DNA of 64,000 nucleotides from JAPOXR01 sp965219635. GTDB taxonomy: Bacteria; Pseudomonadota; Alphaproteobacteria; Rhodobacterales; Rhodobacteraceae. The notes below the pieces were generated by a model. That model saw only the letters and a list, made by a program, of their open reading frames with translations, did not search any database and had not been told where the DNA came from. A program made the translations under genes and the position numbers. This document shows positions 50,608 through 59,807 of this stretch, one piece after another. The first letter of the stretch is position 1. Each line of letters starts with the position of its first letter. The DNA is taken from NCBI GenBank assembly GCA_965219635.1, contig OZ244783.1, positions 1,488,001-1,552,000 on the forward strand, read 5' to 3'.

Positions 50608-52569
50608 ATGGCATCCGAGATTCTTCTTACCTTTCCAGACAGCAGCAAGCGTGAGTTCGCGTCTGGCATCACTGCGGCTGACGTCGCCGCTTCCATCTCC
50701 AAGTCGCTAGGCAAGAAAGCAATATCTGCCCAACTGAATGGAGAGCATTGGGATCTTCAGTGGCCCATCAATTCCGACGGCACAATCTCGATCAACACGA
50801 TGGAGGACGAGGCTCAGGCACTGGAGCTGGTTCGTCACGATCTGGCGCATGTCATGGCGCGCGCAGTTCAGGAATTGTGGCCCGAGACCAAGGTTACGAT
50901 AGGGCCAGTCATCGAGAATGGCTGGTACTACGACTTCGACCGGGAAACCTCGTTCACCCCCGATGATCTTGGTCTCATTGAACAGAAGATGAGGAAGATC
51001 ATAGCCCTGCGAGATCCGGTTCGGACAGAGGTCTGGGACCGCCAGCGGGCTATCGAACACTACAGGGAATGCGACGAGCCGTACAAGGTCGAACTGGTCG
51101 AGGCAATTCCGCCAGGCGAGGCCGTCCGAATGTACTGGCACGGTGAATGGCAGGACCTTTGCCGGGGGCCGCACTTACGGCACACTGGCCAATTGCCGGC
51201 CGATGCATTCAAGCTGCAGAGCATTGCCGGAGCATACTGGCGCGGTGACTCCCGGAACAAGATGCTCCAACGGATCTACGGCGTTGCCTTCAGGCGCAAG
51301 CAGGACCTGAAACGGCACCTCGAACTGATCGAGGAAGCCCAAAGACGGGATCATCGCCGAATTGGTGCTGAGATGGACTTGTTCCATTTCCAAGAAGAAG
51401 CGCCTGGCATGGCTTTTTGGCATCCAAGAGGCTGGACGGTCTACAAGTTGCTTCGGGAGTATATGTCCCGGCGGCAAGCTGAACACGGTTATGTCGAGGT
51501 CAACACCCCTGCTGTGGTCGACCGGGCCTTGTGGGAAGCATCCGGCCATTGGGAGAAGTTCCACGAGCACATGTTTCTGGTCAGGAATGAAGCGGAGAAG
51601 TCGGAAGCGGCCAGGGTCAATGCTCTCAAGCCAATGAACTGTCCCTGCCATGTGCAGATCTATAATCATGGACAAAAGAGCTACCGCGACCTGCCATTGC
51701 GCATGGCGGAGTTCGGCTCATGCACGCGGTTTGAACCATCAGGTGCCCTGCACGGGCTGATGCGGGTCCGGGGATTCGTTCAGGACGACGCTCACATCTT
51801 TTGCGAAGAAAGCCATATCGAGGCTGAAACAGCGTCATTCATTGCCATGCTGACCCGGATCTATTCGGATCTGGGCTTCGAACAGTTCAAGGTGAAGTTT
51901 GCCGACCGGCCCGAACAACGGGCAGGAACCGATGAAACCTGGGACAAGGCCGAACACGCCCTGGTTGCGGCTACCGAAGCCGCTGGTTGCGAATTCGAAC
52001 CCAACCCGGGCGAAGGCGCATTTTATGGACCAAAACTGGAATTCGTGCTGACGGATGCGATCGGACGGGACTGGCAGTGCGGCACACTGCAGGTCGACTT
52101 TGTCATGCCGGGCCGGCTTGGGGCAGCCTATATCGGCCGCGATGGTGAGAAGCATGTACCAGTCATGCTGCACCGCGCCATCCTCGGAAGCTTCGAGCGC
52201 TTTATTGGCATGATGATCGAGAATCATATGGGGCATCTGCCGTTCTGGCTAACGCCGCGCCAGATTGTGGTTGCCACGATTGTCTCGGGAGCAAACGACT
52301 ACGCGAGAGAGGTCTCGTCAATTCTCAAGGAGGCCGGTTTCCGCGCCTACACCGACCTGCGGAACGAGAAGATCAACTACAAGGTCAGGGAATTGTCTCT
52401 TGGAAAAGTGCCGGTAATTCTTGCCGTCGGCGAAAGAGAGGTTGCCGAGAGAACCGTATCAGTCAGAACCCTTGGCAAGAAGGGTATTGAGGTCGTGACT
52501 CTCGAAGAATTCATTAAGGCAAATGCCTCGCAAGCCCTGCCGCCGGATTTGAGGACGCAGGCAGCCTGA
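50608..52569 (+). CDS. thrS: Threonine--tRNA ligase
   Basis: 653 residues. Domains in order: TGS (residues about 1-65), the alanyl-tRNA-editing-like domain with HDLAHVMARAVQ and the DLCRGPHLRHTG metal motif, the class II catalytic core (RIGAEMDLFHFQEEAPGMAFWHPRGW, LKPMNCPCHVQIY zinc Cys, RMAEFGSCTRFEPSGALHGLMRVRGF, LHRAILGSFERFIGM) and the C-terminal anticodon-binding domain. Full length. It is followed after 114 bases by infC, the common thrS-infC order. No T-box-like leader was recognised upstream. Confidence 0.97.
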   Translation: MASEILLTFPDSSKREFASGITAADVAASISKSLGKKAISAQLNGEHWDLQWPINSDGTISINTMEDEAQALELVRHDLAHVMARAVQELWPETKVTIGPVIENGWYYDFDRETSFTPDDLGLIEQKMRKIIALRDPVRTEVWDRQRAIEHYRECDEPYKVELVEAIPPGEAVRMYWHGEWQDLCRGPHLRHTGQLPADAFKLQSIAGAYWRGDSRNKMLQRIYGVAFRRKQDLKRHLELIEEAQRRDHRRIGAEMDLFHFQEEAPGMAFWHPRGWTVYKLLREYMSRRQAEHGYVEVNTPAVVDRALWEASGHWEKFHEHMFLVRNEAEKSEAARVNALKPMNCPCHVQIYNHGQKSYRDLPLRMAEFGSCTRFEPSGALHGLMRVRGFVQDDAHIFCEESHIEAETASFIAMLTRIYSDLGFEQFKVKFADRPEQRAGTDETWDKAEHALVAATEAAGCEFEPNPGEGAFYGPKLEFVLTDAIGRDWQCGTLQVDFVMPGRLGAAYIGRDGEKHVPVMLHRAILGSFERFIGMMIENHMGHLPFWLTPRQIVVATIVSGANDYAREVSSILKEAGFRAYTDLRNEKINYKVRELSLGKVPVILAVGEREVAERTVSVRTLGKKGIEVVTLEEFIKANASQALPPDLRTQAA

Positions 52570-52683
52570 GGGAAAATTCGGCCGGAAACGCTGCGCCGCA
52601 TGCAATCGACGGTTGAAACAGTTGAAGTATACAGGGAAGGCAATTATTTGTCCCTTGTCTGAATCTGGAAAAGGAAGGCAGAA

Positions 52684-53226
52684 ATACCCCGAAGACCATA
52701 TAACGCGCCTCCGGCGCGTCAGACGGGCCCTCGTGCGAATGATCGCATAGACGCTCCGCAAATCCGCCTGATCGGACCCGACGGCGACAATCTAGGACTC
52801 AAGACCCCTGAACAGGGGCTTGCACTTGCGGTACAGGAAGGTCTCGATCTTGTCGAAATCTCCCCTACTGCCACCCCGCCAGTTTGCAAGATCATGGATC
52901 TCGGCAAGTTCAAATACGCGCAGCAAAAGCGTGATTCCGAGTCTCGCAAAAAGCAGAAGACCATAGACGTGAAAGAGGTCAAATTCAGACCCAACACGGA
53001 CATTCATGACTACAAGGTGAAACTCCGGAATGTGGAGCGGTTCCTTGGCAACGGGGACAAGGTCAAGGTCACCATGCGCTTCAGGGGCAGGGAGATGGCG
53101 CACCAGCACATCGGTCAGGATTTGCTGGAGAGAGTGGCCGACGATATCGGGCTGGTTGGACGGGTTGAAGAACTTCCAAAACTCGACGGCCGTCAAATGT
53201 ACATGATGATTGCACCGGCGAAATAG
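52684..53226 (+). CDS. infC: Translation initiation factor IF-3, apparent AUA start
   Basis: 180 residues. The N-domain (RANDRIDAPQIRLIGPDGDN, VQEGLDLVEISPTATPPVCKIMD) and C-domain (KEVKFRPNTDIHDYKVKL, VTMRFRGREMAHQHIG) are complete. No ATG, GTG or TTG gives the N-domain: the first in-frame ATG (52894) would delete it. The frame opens after TGA 52660-52662, and ATA at 52684 followed by CCC CGA AGA CCA reproduces the family N-terminus (xRRP), five bases after AAGGAAGG. A rare start codon is usual for infC, because IF-3 discriminates against it and so limits its own synthesis. rpmI/rplT do not follow here. Confidence 0.88.
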   Translation: MPRRPYNAPPARQTGPRANDRIDAPQIRLIGPDGDNLGLKTPEQGLALAVQEGLDLVEISPTATPPVCKIMDLGKFKYAQQKRDSESRKKQKTIDVKEVKFRPNTDIHDYKVKLRNVERFLGNGDKVKVTMRFRGREMAHQHIGQDLLERVADDIGLVGRVEELPKLDGRQMYMMIAPAK

Positions 53227-53436
53227 CCGGAGGATTGCATTCATGTACATCGGCGCCAATCGCCACCAATCTCGCGGCGGCCTGCTGTTCGTTGAAGCCG
53301 ATTGCAAAAAGCAGGCAGATCATCATTTCCAGGAACGAGGAGTTGACTGCTGCCGGGTTTCAGCCCCGCCAGGCCGCTGGTTGAAACGTAATGAGTCAGC
53401 AGTGGCTTCTCTGAATGAATCCCGGAGCACAGAGAA

Positions 53437-54612
53437 TTGCATCCCGTAGTTGTTTGTGCGGCAAAGCGAAGCCCGATTGGCGCATTTCAGGGCGCACTTT
53501 CCGGGATTCCTGCAACCGAACTGGGCGCCGCCACCATCCGGTCGTTGCAAGATTCCACGCAGCTTGATCCAGCATCGCTGGACGAGGTCGTCTTCGGGTG
53601 CGTTCTATCAGCCGGCCTGGGCCAGGCACCGGCGCGGCAAGCTGCCAAGGGTGCCGGTCTTCCCGACACAGTTCCCGCCGTGACCATAAACAAGATGTGT
53701 GGGTCCGGAATGAAAGCCGCCATGATTGCTCATGACCGGCTTGCTCTTGGCGAGGGCGAACTCGCAATTGCCGGCGGAATGGAGAGCATGACCAATGCTC
53801 CCTACCTCATCCCAAAAATGAGGTCAGGCGCCCGCCTGGGACATGCCGGAGCCGTCGATCATATGTTTCTTGACGGGCTTGAGGACGCCTATGAAAGTGG
53901 CCGGCTCATGGGAACCTACGCCGAAGACTGCGCCACAAGTTTCGGTTTCACGCGCCAAAGTCAGGACGATTTTGCTGAACGGTCGCTGCGCCGGGCATTG
54001 CGCGCACATGACACCGGCGCGTTCCATGCCGAGATTGAACCGGCAAGATCAGAGCCTGGCGGCTCCATATTGCTTGAACGGGACGAACAGCCGGTTGTTG
54101 CCCGGCCAGAACGCATCCGTAAACTCAGGCCGGCATTTCGGCCTGATGGTACGGTCACCGCAGCCAATTCATCTTCAATTTCGGATGGCGCTGCTGCGTT
54201 GCTGCTGGCGACAGAGACCGCAGCGCTTTCGCGCGGACTTCCGGTCATGGCGCGTATCGTCGCTTATTCGACAGTAGCGCAAGAGCCTGCGCTATTCACA
54301 ACTGCGCCCGCAGCTGCAGCCGAACGGCTCCTGCAACGGATCGGGTGGCCGGTTGATGACGTAGGACTCTGGGAGGTGAACGAGGCCTTTGCCGTCGTGG
54401 CGATGGCTTTTGCAGACACGCTGGAGGTCTCTCCCTCCCGTCTGAACGTCAATGGCGGCGCGTGTGCTCTTGGACATCCAATCGGGGCTTCGGGCGCCCG
54501 GATCATGGTGACGTTGCTACATGCAATGCAAGCGCGAGAGGTCAAACGTGGCGTTGCGGCAGTCTGCATTGGTGGAGGCGAAGCAACGGCAATTGCGCTT
54601 GAAAGGCCATAG
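53437..54612 (+). CDS. Thiolase (acetyl-CoA C-acyltransferase)
   Basis: 391 residues with a full thiolase fold: VCAAKRSPIGAFQGALSG at the N-terminus, the acyl-accepting Cys in INKMCGSGMKAAM, GGMESMTNAPYL, the His in NGGACALGHPIGASGARI and the second Cys in AVCIGGGEAT. It condenses or cleaves acyl-CoA/acetoacetyl-CoA in the cytoplasm. The start is TTG at 53437, with GGAG nine bases upstream; no ATG fits the family N-terminus. It stands alone on the plus strand, convergent with the acyltransferase (15-base gap), so anabolic or catabolic use cannot be decided. Confidence 0.92.
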   Translation: MHPVVVCAAKRSPIGAFQGALSGIPATELGAATIRSLQDSTQLDPASLDEVVFGCVLSAGLGQAPARQAAKGAGLPDTVPAVTINKMCGSGMKAAMIAHDRLALGEGELAIAGGMESMTNAPYLIPKMRSGARLGHAGAVDHMFLDGLEDAYESGRLMGTYAEDCATSFGFTRQSQDDFAERSLRRALRAHDTGAFHAEIEPARSEPGGSILLERDEQPVVARPERIRKLRPAFRPDGTVTAANSSSISDGAAALLLATETAALSRGLPVMARIVAYSTVAQEPALFTTAPAAAAERLLQRIGWPVDDVGLWEVNEAFAVVAMAFADTLEVSPSRLNVNGGACALGHPIGASGARIMVTLLHAMQAREVKRGVAAVCIGGGEATAIALERP

Positions 54613-54627
54613 GCCGGCTAAGCCGGG

Positions 54628-55539
54628 TCATGACCTGTTCCCGGATAGGCGCTGTTTCCAGCGCCGGTGAATCCAGTACCATTGTTCCGGGTTCGCACGG
54701 ACCCGCGCCTCAAGGCTGTCGTTGAGTGCCTGTGTCATTCCAGAAACGTCGCCATGTTCGATCGGGAGCTCGTATTCGACATCGAAATCCAGCCCGTTTG
54801 ATCTTCTGGTGCCATAGAATGGCACCAGCAATGCATCAAATCTGACGGCCAGCCGCGCTACACCGGTGTTGGTCATGGTTGGCAACCCCATGAATCCAAG
54901 CTCTTCGCCCTCGCCCGAATACTGATCGTTCAGCACAACGGCCAATCCACCTTCCTTGACGAACTTTACGAACCCCTTGGTTCCGGAACCTCCGCGTGGG
55001 AAGACCGGTCTGCCAATACGTTCCATGGTTCGAACGTAGTGCCTGTTGAAATAGGCATTGTTCATGGCCCGGTAGACACCACCCACCGAATGGCCCCGCC
55101 TTATCAGCTGGACCCTGCCAGCCTCGTAGTTGCCAAAATGCCCCGTCACGAGCAGCACGGGTTGCCCGCGCAATTTCGCTTTCTCGATCTCCTGCAAACC
55201 GGGACCGCCCGGTGGCCGGCACGCCACCCTTTCAACAAACTGGACAGTCGAGTAGGCCTCCGCAAACACCCGGCCAAAATTGTCCACGCAGCCTCGCAAT
55301 ATCCGGTTTCGTTCCTCCTGCTCCATATCCGGAAACACGAGCTTTAGATTGGAGTGAACCCTTTCGTGTATATCGGTCAGGGGAGCGATCACACGTTCCA
55401 TCACGGTTCCCGCCATCCCCACCCTTTTCTCATAAGGCAGGAACCGTCCTGCGCCGAGCAGTGCGCGCAGTCCATAATCGGTGACGCGGTCTACAACCGG
55501 CACCCACCCGGACCGGGACCGACTATCTGGACCCGGCAT
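54628..55539 (-). CDS. LpxL/HtrB-type lysophospholipid or lipid A acyltransferase
   Basis: About 303 residues of the Lip_A_acyltrans family. The catalytic H-x4-E/D motif appears in LLVTGHFGNYEA; MNNAYFNRHYVRTMERIG, FPRGGSGTKGFVKFVKEGG and AVVLNDQYSGEGEEL follow the family order, with a WYWIHRRWK ending typical of LpxL. It acylates lipid A precursors or related lipids at the inner membrane. The start at ATG 55539 is chosen because it overlaps the upstream transporter stop by 17 bases; further upstream starts would lie deep in that gene, and a GTG 36 bases downstream is possible. Confidence 0.86.
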   Translation of the reverse strand: MPGPDSRSRSGWVPVVDRVTDYGLRALLGAGRFLPYEKRVGMAGTVMERVIAPLTDIHERVHSNLKLVFPDMEQEERNRILRGCVDNFGRVFAEAYSTVQFVERVACRPPGGPGLQEIEKAKLRGQPVLLVTGHFGNYEAGRVQLIRRGHSVGGVYRAMNNAYFNRHYVRTMERIGRPVFPRGGSGTKGFVKFVKEGGLAVVLNDQYSGEGEELGFMGLPTMTNTGVARLAVRFDALLVPFYGTRRSNGLDFDVEYELPIEHGDVSGMTQALNDSLEARVRANPEQWYWIHRRWKQRLSGNRS

Positions 55540-56431
55540 CCTGCGACCGGGCCGTCTCTCTGGATTTGGCGGACTCCCTGTGCCAGATGTACAGGCCCGA
55601 CCCGACAACGATCAGGGCGCCAACCAAGGTCCACATGTCGGGAAACTCGTTGAAGAAGACCATCCCGTAAATCGCCGCGAACACCAACGCCGAGTAGCCG
55701 AACGGGCTGACAACCGAAGCATCTGCCAGGAAGAGGGACCTGATCATCAAATATTGTCCCGCTGCGCCAAAACAGGCCGCAAGAACCATTATCGGGATGT
55801 CAACCAACTCAGGGGTCGTCCAGTAGAAAGGAACCACAATCGACGCAAGCAGCGTGCCAATCAGCGTAGTAAAGAAGAAGCTGGTGGCAACATCTTCACG
55901 GTCTGACAGAAATCTCGTTGCAATCGCATATACAGCAAACGCGCTGGCTGCGATGAGCGGAAAGAGCGCATATGGCGAGAACACGGATGAACCCGGCCGG
56001 ATGATGATCACAACCCCGATCAGCCCCGCACAGATTCCGAGCATGCGCCTCCAACCGAAACGCTCACCCAATACCAGCCAGGCGCCTATCGCAATCAGAA
56101 CGGGATTTACCTGAAGTATCGTCGTCGCAGCGGCAAGATCGATATTGGTAAAGCCGATGAAGAAAGTCACTGTTCCGATGAACACCAGTGCTGACCTCAA
56201 CACCTGAAGAAATGGACTGCTGGTTCGAATGACACCACCAGTCTGCCAACGGAGCAACAGGCAGGCAAGAACGGCCTGGCCAACGAACCTCACCCATACA
56301 AGTTGGAAGACACCATACTTGTCGGCGATGCCCTTGATGATCGTATCCATGCTGCACAAACAGAAGATTGCCAACAGCATGGTGATGATGCCTCTGGTCG
56401 TGGCCGGGAGTGTCGCGAAACTCGTCTGCAT
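55523..56431 (-). CDS. EamA/DMT family transporter
   Basis: 302 residues with ten predicted membrane helices in two EamA repeats (ITMLLAIFCLCSMDTIIKGIADKYG, VFQLVWVRFVGQAVLACLLL; second repeat ALFPLIAASAFAVYAIATRFLS through VALIVVGSGLYIW-type end, LVGALIVVGSGLYIWHRES). Such proteins export amino acids or other small metabolites. ATG 56431 is selected over an upstream in-frame start 60 bases earlier that adds a non-membrane, Arg-rich tail. Its stop overlaps the acyltransferase gene; the two are co-transcribed. Confidence 0.86.
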   Translation of the reverse strand: MQTSFATLPATTRGIITMLLAIFCLCSMDTIIKGIADKYGVFQLVWVRFVGQAVLACLLLRWQTGGVIRTSSPFLQVLRSALVFIGTVTFFIGFTNIDLAAATTILQVNPVLIAIGAWLVLGERFGWRRMLGICAGLIGVVIIIRPGSSVFSPYALFPLIAASAFAVYAIATRFLSDREDVATSFFFTTLIGTLLASIVVPFYWTTPELVDIPIMVLAACFGAAGQYLMIRSLFLADASVVSPFGYSALVFAAIYGMVFFNEFPDMWTLVGALIVVGSGLYIWHRESAKSRETARSQDAGSR

Positions 56432-56657
56432 TGTCTGGAAGCGCGTGCGTTCCTCACGGACCGCCCCCGAAGCTGCCCGCCAGCAACGCACCTATGAATC
56501 GATCATCTCCACGCGAAGCAAGGAAAGAAGCAATAGCGGAAAAATCTGATATTGATAGTGTTGAAGTCAGTTGCAGTTCAAGCGATTGCCTGCAAGTGCG
56601 TGCGCTGCAGATCCTTGAGGAACTGCCAACAGACGCGTGGTCAAGTGGAAGTAGAAA

Positions 56658-58154
56658 ATGATTCGCAGTGGAACTGAATATCTTGAGTCCATTCGGGACG
56701 GCCGGGAAGTTTTTGTGAATGGCGAGCGGGTTAAGGATGTTCCGTCCCACCCGATGTTCAAGCCGATCGTCGACGTGCGCGCCCGGATATACGACATGCA
56801 GCACGAGGCGGCCACGCGGCCGGTCATGACTTATGAAGAAAATGGCTGCGAGTATGCAGTTGGAGTCAAGCTCCCCCGAACACAAAAGGACTGGTGGGAC
56901 AAGCGCCGGGCGGCAAACACGGTCTTCGACGAGATCCAGGGTGTCGTGACCCGGGTCGGCGACGAGACCGTCGGAGAAATGTGGTCGCTGTTTGATGGCC
57001 AGGATGTTCTCAACCAGGTCGACCCGCAATTCTCCGAAAATATCCGCCGCCACATCGGCCGAGTTGTCGAGAATGACCCCTTTCATGTCTCTGCAAACAC
57101 GGACCCCAAGGGAGACAGATCCAAGCCGCCCCAAGAGCAGGATCCCGACATGCTCCTGCATGTGGTCAAGGAAACCGAAGAAGGCATTGTCGTACGAGGG
57201 GCAAAGTTCGAAACTGCTGCGCCGTACGCCAACCAGGCCTTTACCAAGCCCACGATCGCTAATTGGGGCAATGAAGCCTATTCCGACTATGCGGTAGGGT
57301 TCATTTGCGAATTGTCCTCGCCTGGTATCAAGATGATCTGCCGGACAGGTTTTGCGCAGCGGGCACCAGCCGCCGACTATCCACTTGCAAACAAGTTCGA
57401 TGAAGTCGACAGCCTGGTGATATTCGACAATGTTCTGGTGCCTTGGGACAATGTCCTGTTCTACCGCCACACTCGCGCGGCAGCATTCATCCGAGCCACG
57501 TTGCACCGGTATTCTGCATTTGCGTTTGTTCAGCGGAACCTGGCCTTTGCTGACCTGATGATCGGCGCAGCGCTATGGAACGCCCGTCAGACAGGCTTGG
57601 ACAAGCAACCTGCTGTCCAGGAAAAGCTGGCTAAACTGGCTGTCTACAGGGAAGGCATAAACGCTCACCTGACAGCTGCGGTGACGCTTGCCGAGCCCAG
57701 CCCGGGCGGGTTGCTGATGCCAAACCAATCGCTTCTTTACACAGGCCGGGTGCACGCCTGCTCCCAGTACCACGAGATGGTTCATATCGCTCGCGAGCTT
57801 TGCGGTGGCCAGATCTGCGTAACTCCTGACCATTCCTGTTTCACGGATGAAGAATCGGGCCCGTGGTTGCAGAAGTACTACACAATCAACGAACGCTGGG
57901 TCGCGGACGATCGTCGAAAGCTGCTGGCATTTGCCCGGGACCTTCTCAACTCAGACTATGCCGGCCATCGCCTGACGTTCCAGTTGTTTGCACAGTCGCC
58001 ACCGTTTGCGCATCTTGGCGCAGTCTACCGGAACTTCGGATGGGATGGTCCGCTGGATTTTGCCAAAAACGCTGCCGGACTGTCCGACAGGGTTGAGGGT
58101 GGCAACGGTCTTGACGGTTGGCTGGATACACAACCCTATCCGTCGGATGACTGA
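56658..58154 (+). CDS. 4-hydroxyphenylacetate 3-monooxygenase-like oxygenase (HpaB family)
   Basis: 498 residues of the HpaB/PvcC FADH2-dependent monooxygenase family: MIRSGTEYLESIRDGREVFVNGERV at the N-terminus, the central FDNVLVPWDNVLFYRH, YHEMVHIARELCGGQICVTPDHS, and C-terminal FARDLLNSDYAGHRLTFQLFAQSPPF. These enzymes hydroxylate phenols or related rings with FADH2 supplied by a separate reductase; a flavin reductase domain is encoded 49 bases downstream. The surrounding RidA and DUF1028 genes suggest an N-containing ring substrate rather than 4-hydroxyphenylacetate. No meta-cleavage genes are present. Confidence 0.88.
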   Translation: MIRSGTEYLESIRDGREVFVNGERVKDVPSHPMFKPIVDVRARIYDMQHEAATRPVMTYEENGCEYAVGVKLPRTQKDWWDKRRAANTVFDEIQGVVTRVGDETVGEMWSLFDGQDVLNQVDPQFSENIRRHIGRVVENDPFHVSANTDPKGDRSKPPQEQDPDMLLHVVKETEEGIVVRGAKFETAAPYANQAFTKPTIANWGNEAYSDYAVGFICELSSPGIKMICRTGFAQRAPAADYPLANKFDEVDSLVIFDNVLVPWDNVLFYRHTRAAAFIRATLHRYSAFAFVQRNLAFADLMIGAALWNARQTGLDKQPAVQEKLAKLAVYREGINAHLTAAVTLAEPSPGGLLMPNQSLLYTGRVHACSQYHEMVHIARELCGGQICVTPDHSCFTDEESGPWLQKYYTINERWVADDRRKLLAFARDLLNSDYAGHRLTFQLFAQSPPFAHLGAVYRNFGWDGPLDFAKNAAGLSDRVEGGNGLDGWLDTQPYPSDD

Positions 58155-58203
58155 TCGCCTGCCTTCATGACCATCTCCGGGGTGCCGGAATGGAGTTGAT
58201 CCC

Positions 58204-59394
58204 ATGACCGCTGACGCGCAACCAGGCCGCGAGCGCTTCATCGCCGGAATGAGTCATGCCGCCAACTCGGTCAGCGTGGTTGCCACTGACGGTCCGGCCG
58301 GCCGTTTTGGGGTTACGGTTTCGGCCATGTCATCCGTTTCGGCGGACAGCGAAATGCCCACGCTGCTTGTGTGCGTTCATCACCTGAGCCCCGCTTGCAG
58401 TGCCATTCTCTCCAACCGGGTCTTTTGCGTCAATCTGCTGAGAGACGACCAATCCTTTGTCGCCGACACGTTCGCTGGACGGATCCAGCCGCCCGGCGAG
58501 GACAAGTTCTCCTGCACGAACTGGATTGCGGGACGCACAGGATCTCCGGTTGCCGCGGACCATCTTGTGGCGTTCGACTGCGAATTGCTTCACGACTTTA
58601 CTGTCGGAAGCCATGTCGTGTTTGTCGGCCAGGTCGTCGACACGGTAATTCACGAAGGCCACGCACCGTTGATCTACGCCAACCGGGGCTACGGCACGCC
58701 GATGCGGCTGGACAGGGCAGCTACGCCCAGTCACGATGAATCATCCAACAGTCTGCGGATAGGATGTTTCTTTACGCTGGCGCCAATCCACCTGCCGAAA
58801 CTGATTGGTGACTTCGAAAGCGGCAATCCTGATGCAGATGTCTCGTTTATCGTTGGCCATCAGGGACAGGTTCAGGAAGCATTGCGATCAAATGCCTGCG
58901 ATGTCGCACTGAGCTACGATCTTCATTGGGCAAGCGACATAGTGATTGAGGAGTTGTCGGTCGAAAAACCGTATGCACTGCTGCCGGCTGGAAGCCCGCT
59001 GGCGGCATCCAGCCATGTTTCAATGCATGATCTGGCGGAACAACCGATGATCCTGCTCCAGCGGCCGCCGAGCGAACAGTATTTCACCAGCCTGTTCAGC
59101 GAATTGGGGCTGACACCCCGGATCAAGTTCAAGACCCCGTCATTCGAAATGGTGCGGGGATTTGTAGGGCGCGGCCTCGGCTACAGCATCCTGATTACGC
59201 GCCCGGATACCGACAGGACTTATGACGGATCTTCTGTTGTTGCGGTTCCGTTGCTTGAGGAAGTCACTCCGGGCAGAATCGTGATGGCGACGGTCAGGGG
59301 CCAAGGATCGCGCCGCCTCGTCAAGCGGTTCGCCGATCTCTGTCACAAACACTTTGCAAAGACCAACCAGGGAGGTGCCCAGAATGGTTCATGA
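58204..59394 (+). CDS. Flavin reductase fused to a LysR-type effector-binding domain
   Basis: 396 residues with two distinct parts. Residues about 1-165 are a flavin reductase (HpaC/FMN-binding split barrel): FIAGMSHAANSVSVVATDG, GVTVSAMSSVSADSEMPTLLVCV, NRVFCVNLLRDDQ, FDCELLHDFTVGSHVVFVGQVVD and a closing PLIYANRGYG. Residues about 178-385 follow the LysR substrate-binding fold: RIGCFFTLAPIHLPKLIGDFES, VQEALRSNACDVALSYD, FEMVRGFVGRGLGYSILI. No DNA-binding helix-turn-helix is present. The reductase should supply FADH2 to the HpaB-like enzyme; the second domain may sense substrate. The frame is continuous and ends overlapping ridA. Confidence 0.85.
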   Translation: MTADAQPGRERFIAGMSHAANSVSVVATDGPAGRFGVTVSAMSSVSADSEMPTLLVCVHHLSPACSAILSNRVFCVNLLRDDQSFVADTFAGRIQPPGEDKFSCTNWIAGRTGSPVAADHLVAFDCELLHDFTVGSHVVFVGQVVDTVIHEGHAPLIYANRGYGTPMRLDRAATPSHDESSNSLRIGCFFTLAPIHLPKLIGDFESGNPDADVSFIVGHQGQVQEALRSNACDVALSYDLHWASDIVIEELSVEKPYALLPAGSPLAASSHVSMHDLAEQPMILLQRPPSEQYFTSLFSELGLTPRIKFKTPSFEMVRGFVGRGLGYSILITRPDTDRTYDGSSVVAVPLLEEVTPGRIVMATVRGQGSRRLVKRFADLCHKHFAKTNQGGAQNGS

Positions 59395-59797
59395 GAGGAT
59401 CCGGAAATTCAATACGAAGGACACGTACCCCGAACAGAAACTCGATAACGATCTTTGCCAGGCAGTGGCCGCCAGCGGCAGGATGGTATTCTTGAGGGGA
59501 CAGGTCTCACAGGATCTTGACACCAGCGAAAGCCTGCATGCCGGAGATGCCTCGGCCCAAGCTGCAAGGGCAATGGAGAACATCGAGATGCTGCTCCGCG
59601 AAGCCGGCAGCTGCATGGAGCACATTTGCAGGATTGTCGTTTATGTCACTGACATCCGTTACCGGGAAGATGTCTACATGCAGATCGGCCACCGGCTCCG
59701 GGGGGTATTCCCCTGCTCTACCGGGATCGTTGTTCCTGCGCTTGCCCGGCCGGAATGGCTGGTCGAGATCGAAGCAACTGCGGTCATCCCGGATTGA
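59384..59797 (+). CDS. RidA family enamine/imine deaminase
   Basis: 137 residues: VAASGRMVFLRGQVSQDLD, AARAMENIEMLLREAGSCMEHICRIVVYVTD with the catalytic-type Arg, and a C-terminal TGIVVPALARPEWLVEIEATAV with the conserved Glu. RidA proteins hydrolyse reactive enamines and imines; related proteins in catabolic operons act on ring-opening products. ATG 59384 follows GGAGG by eight bases and overlaps the fusion gene stop by eleven, so both are co-translated. Placement suggests a step after ring hydroxylation. Confidence 0.9.
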   Translation: MVHERIRKFNTKDTYPEQKLDNDLCQAVAASGRMVFLRGQVSQDLDTSESLHAGDASAQAARAMENIEMLLREAGSCMEHICRIVVYVTDIRYREDVYMQIGHRLRGVFPCSTGIVVPALARPEWLVEIEATAVIPD

Positions 59798-59807
59798 GGC
59801 TTGTTCG

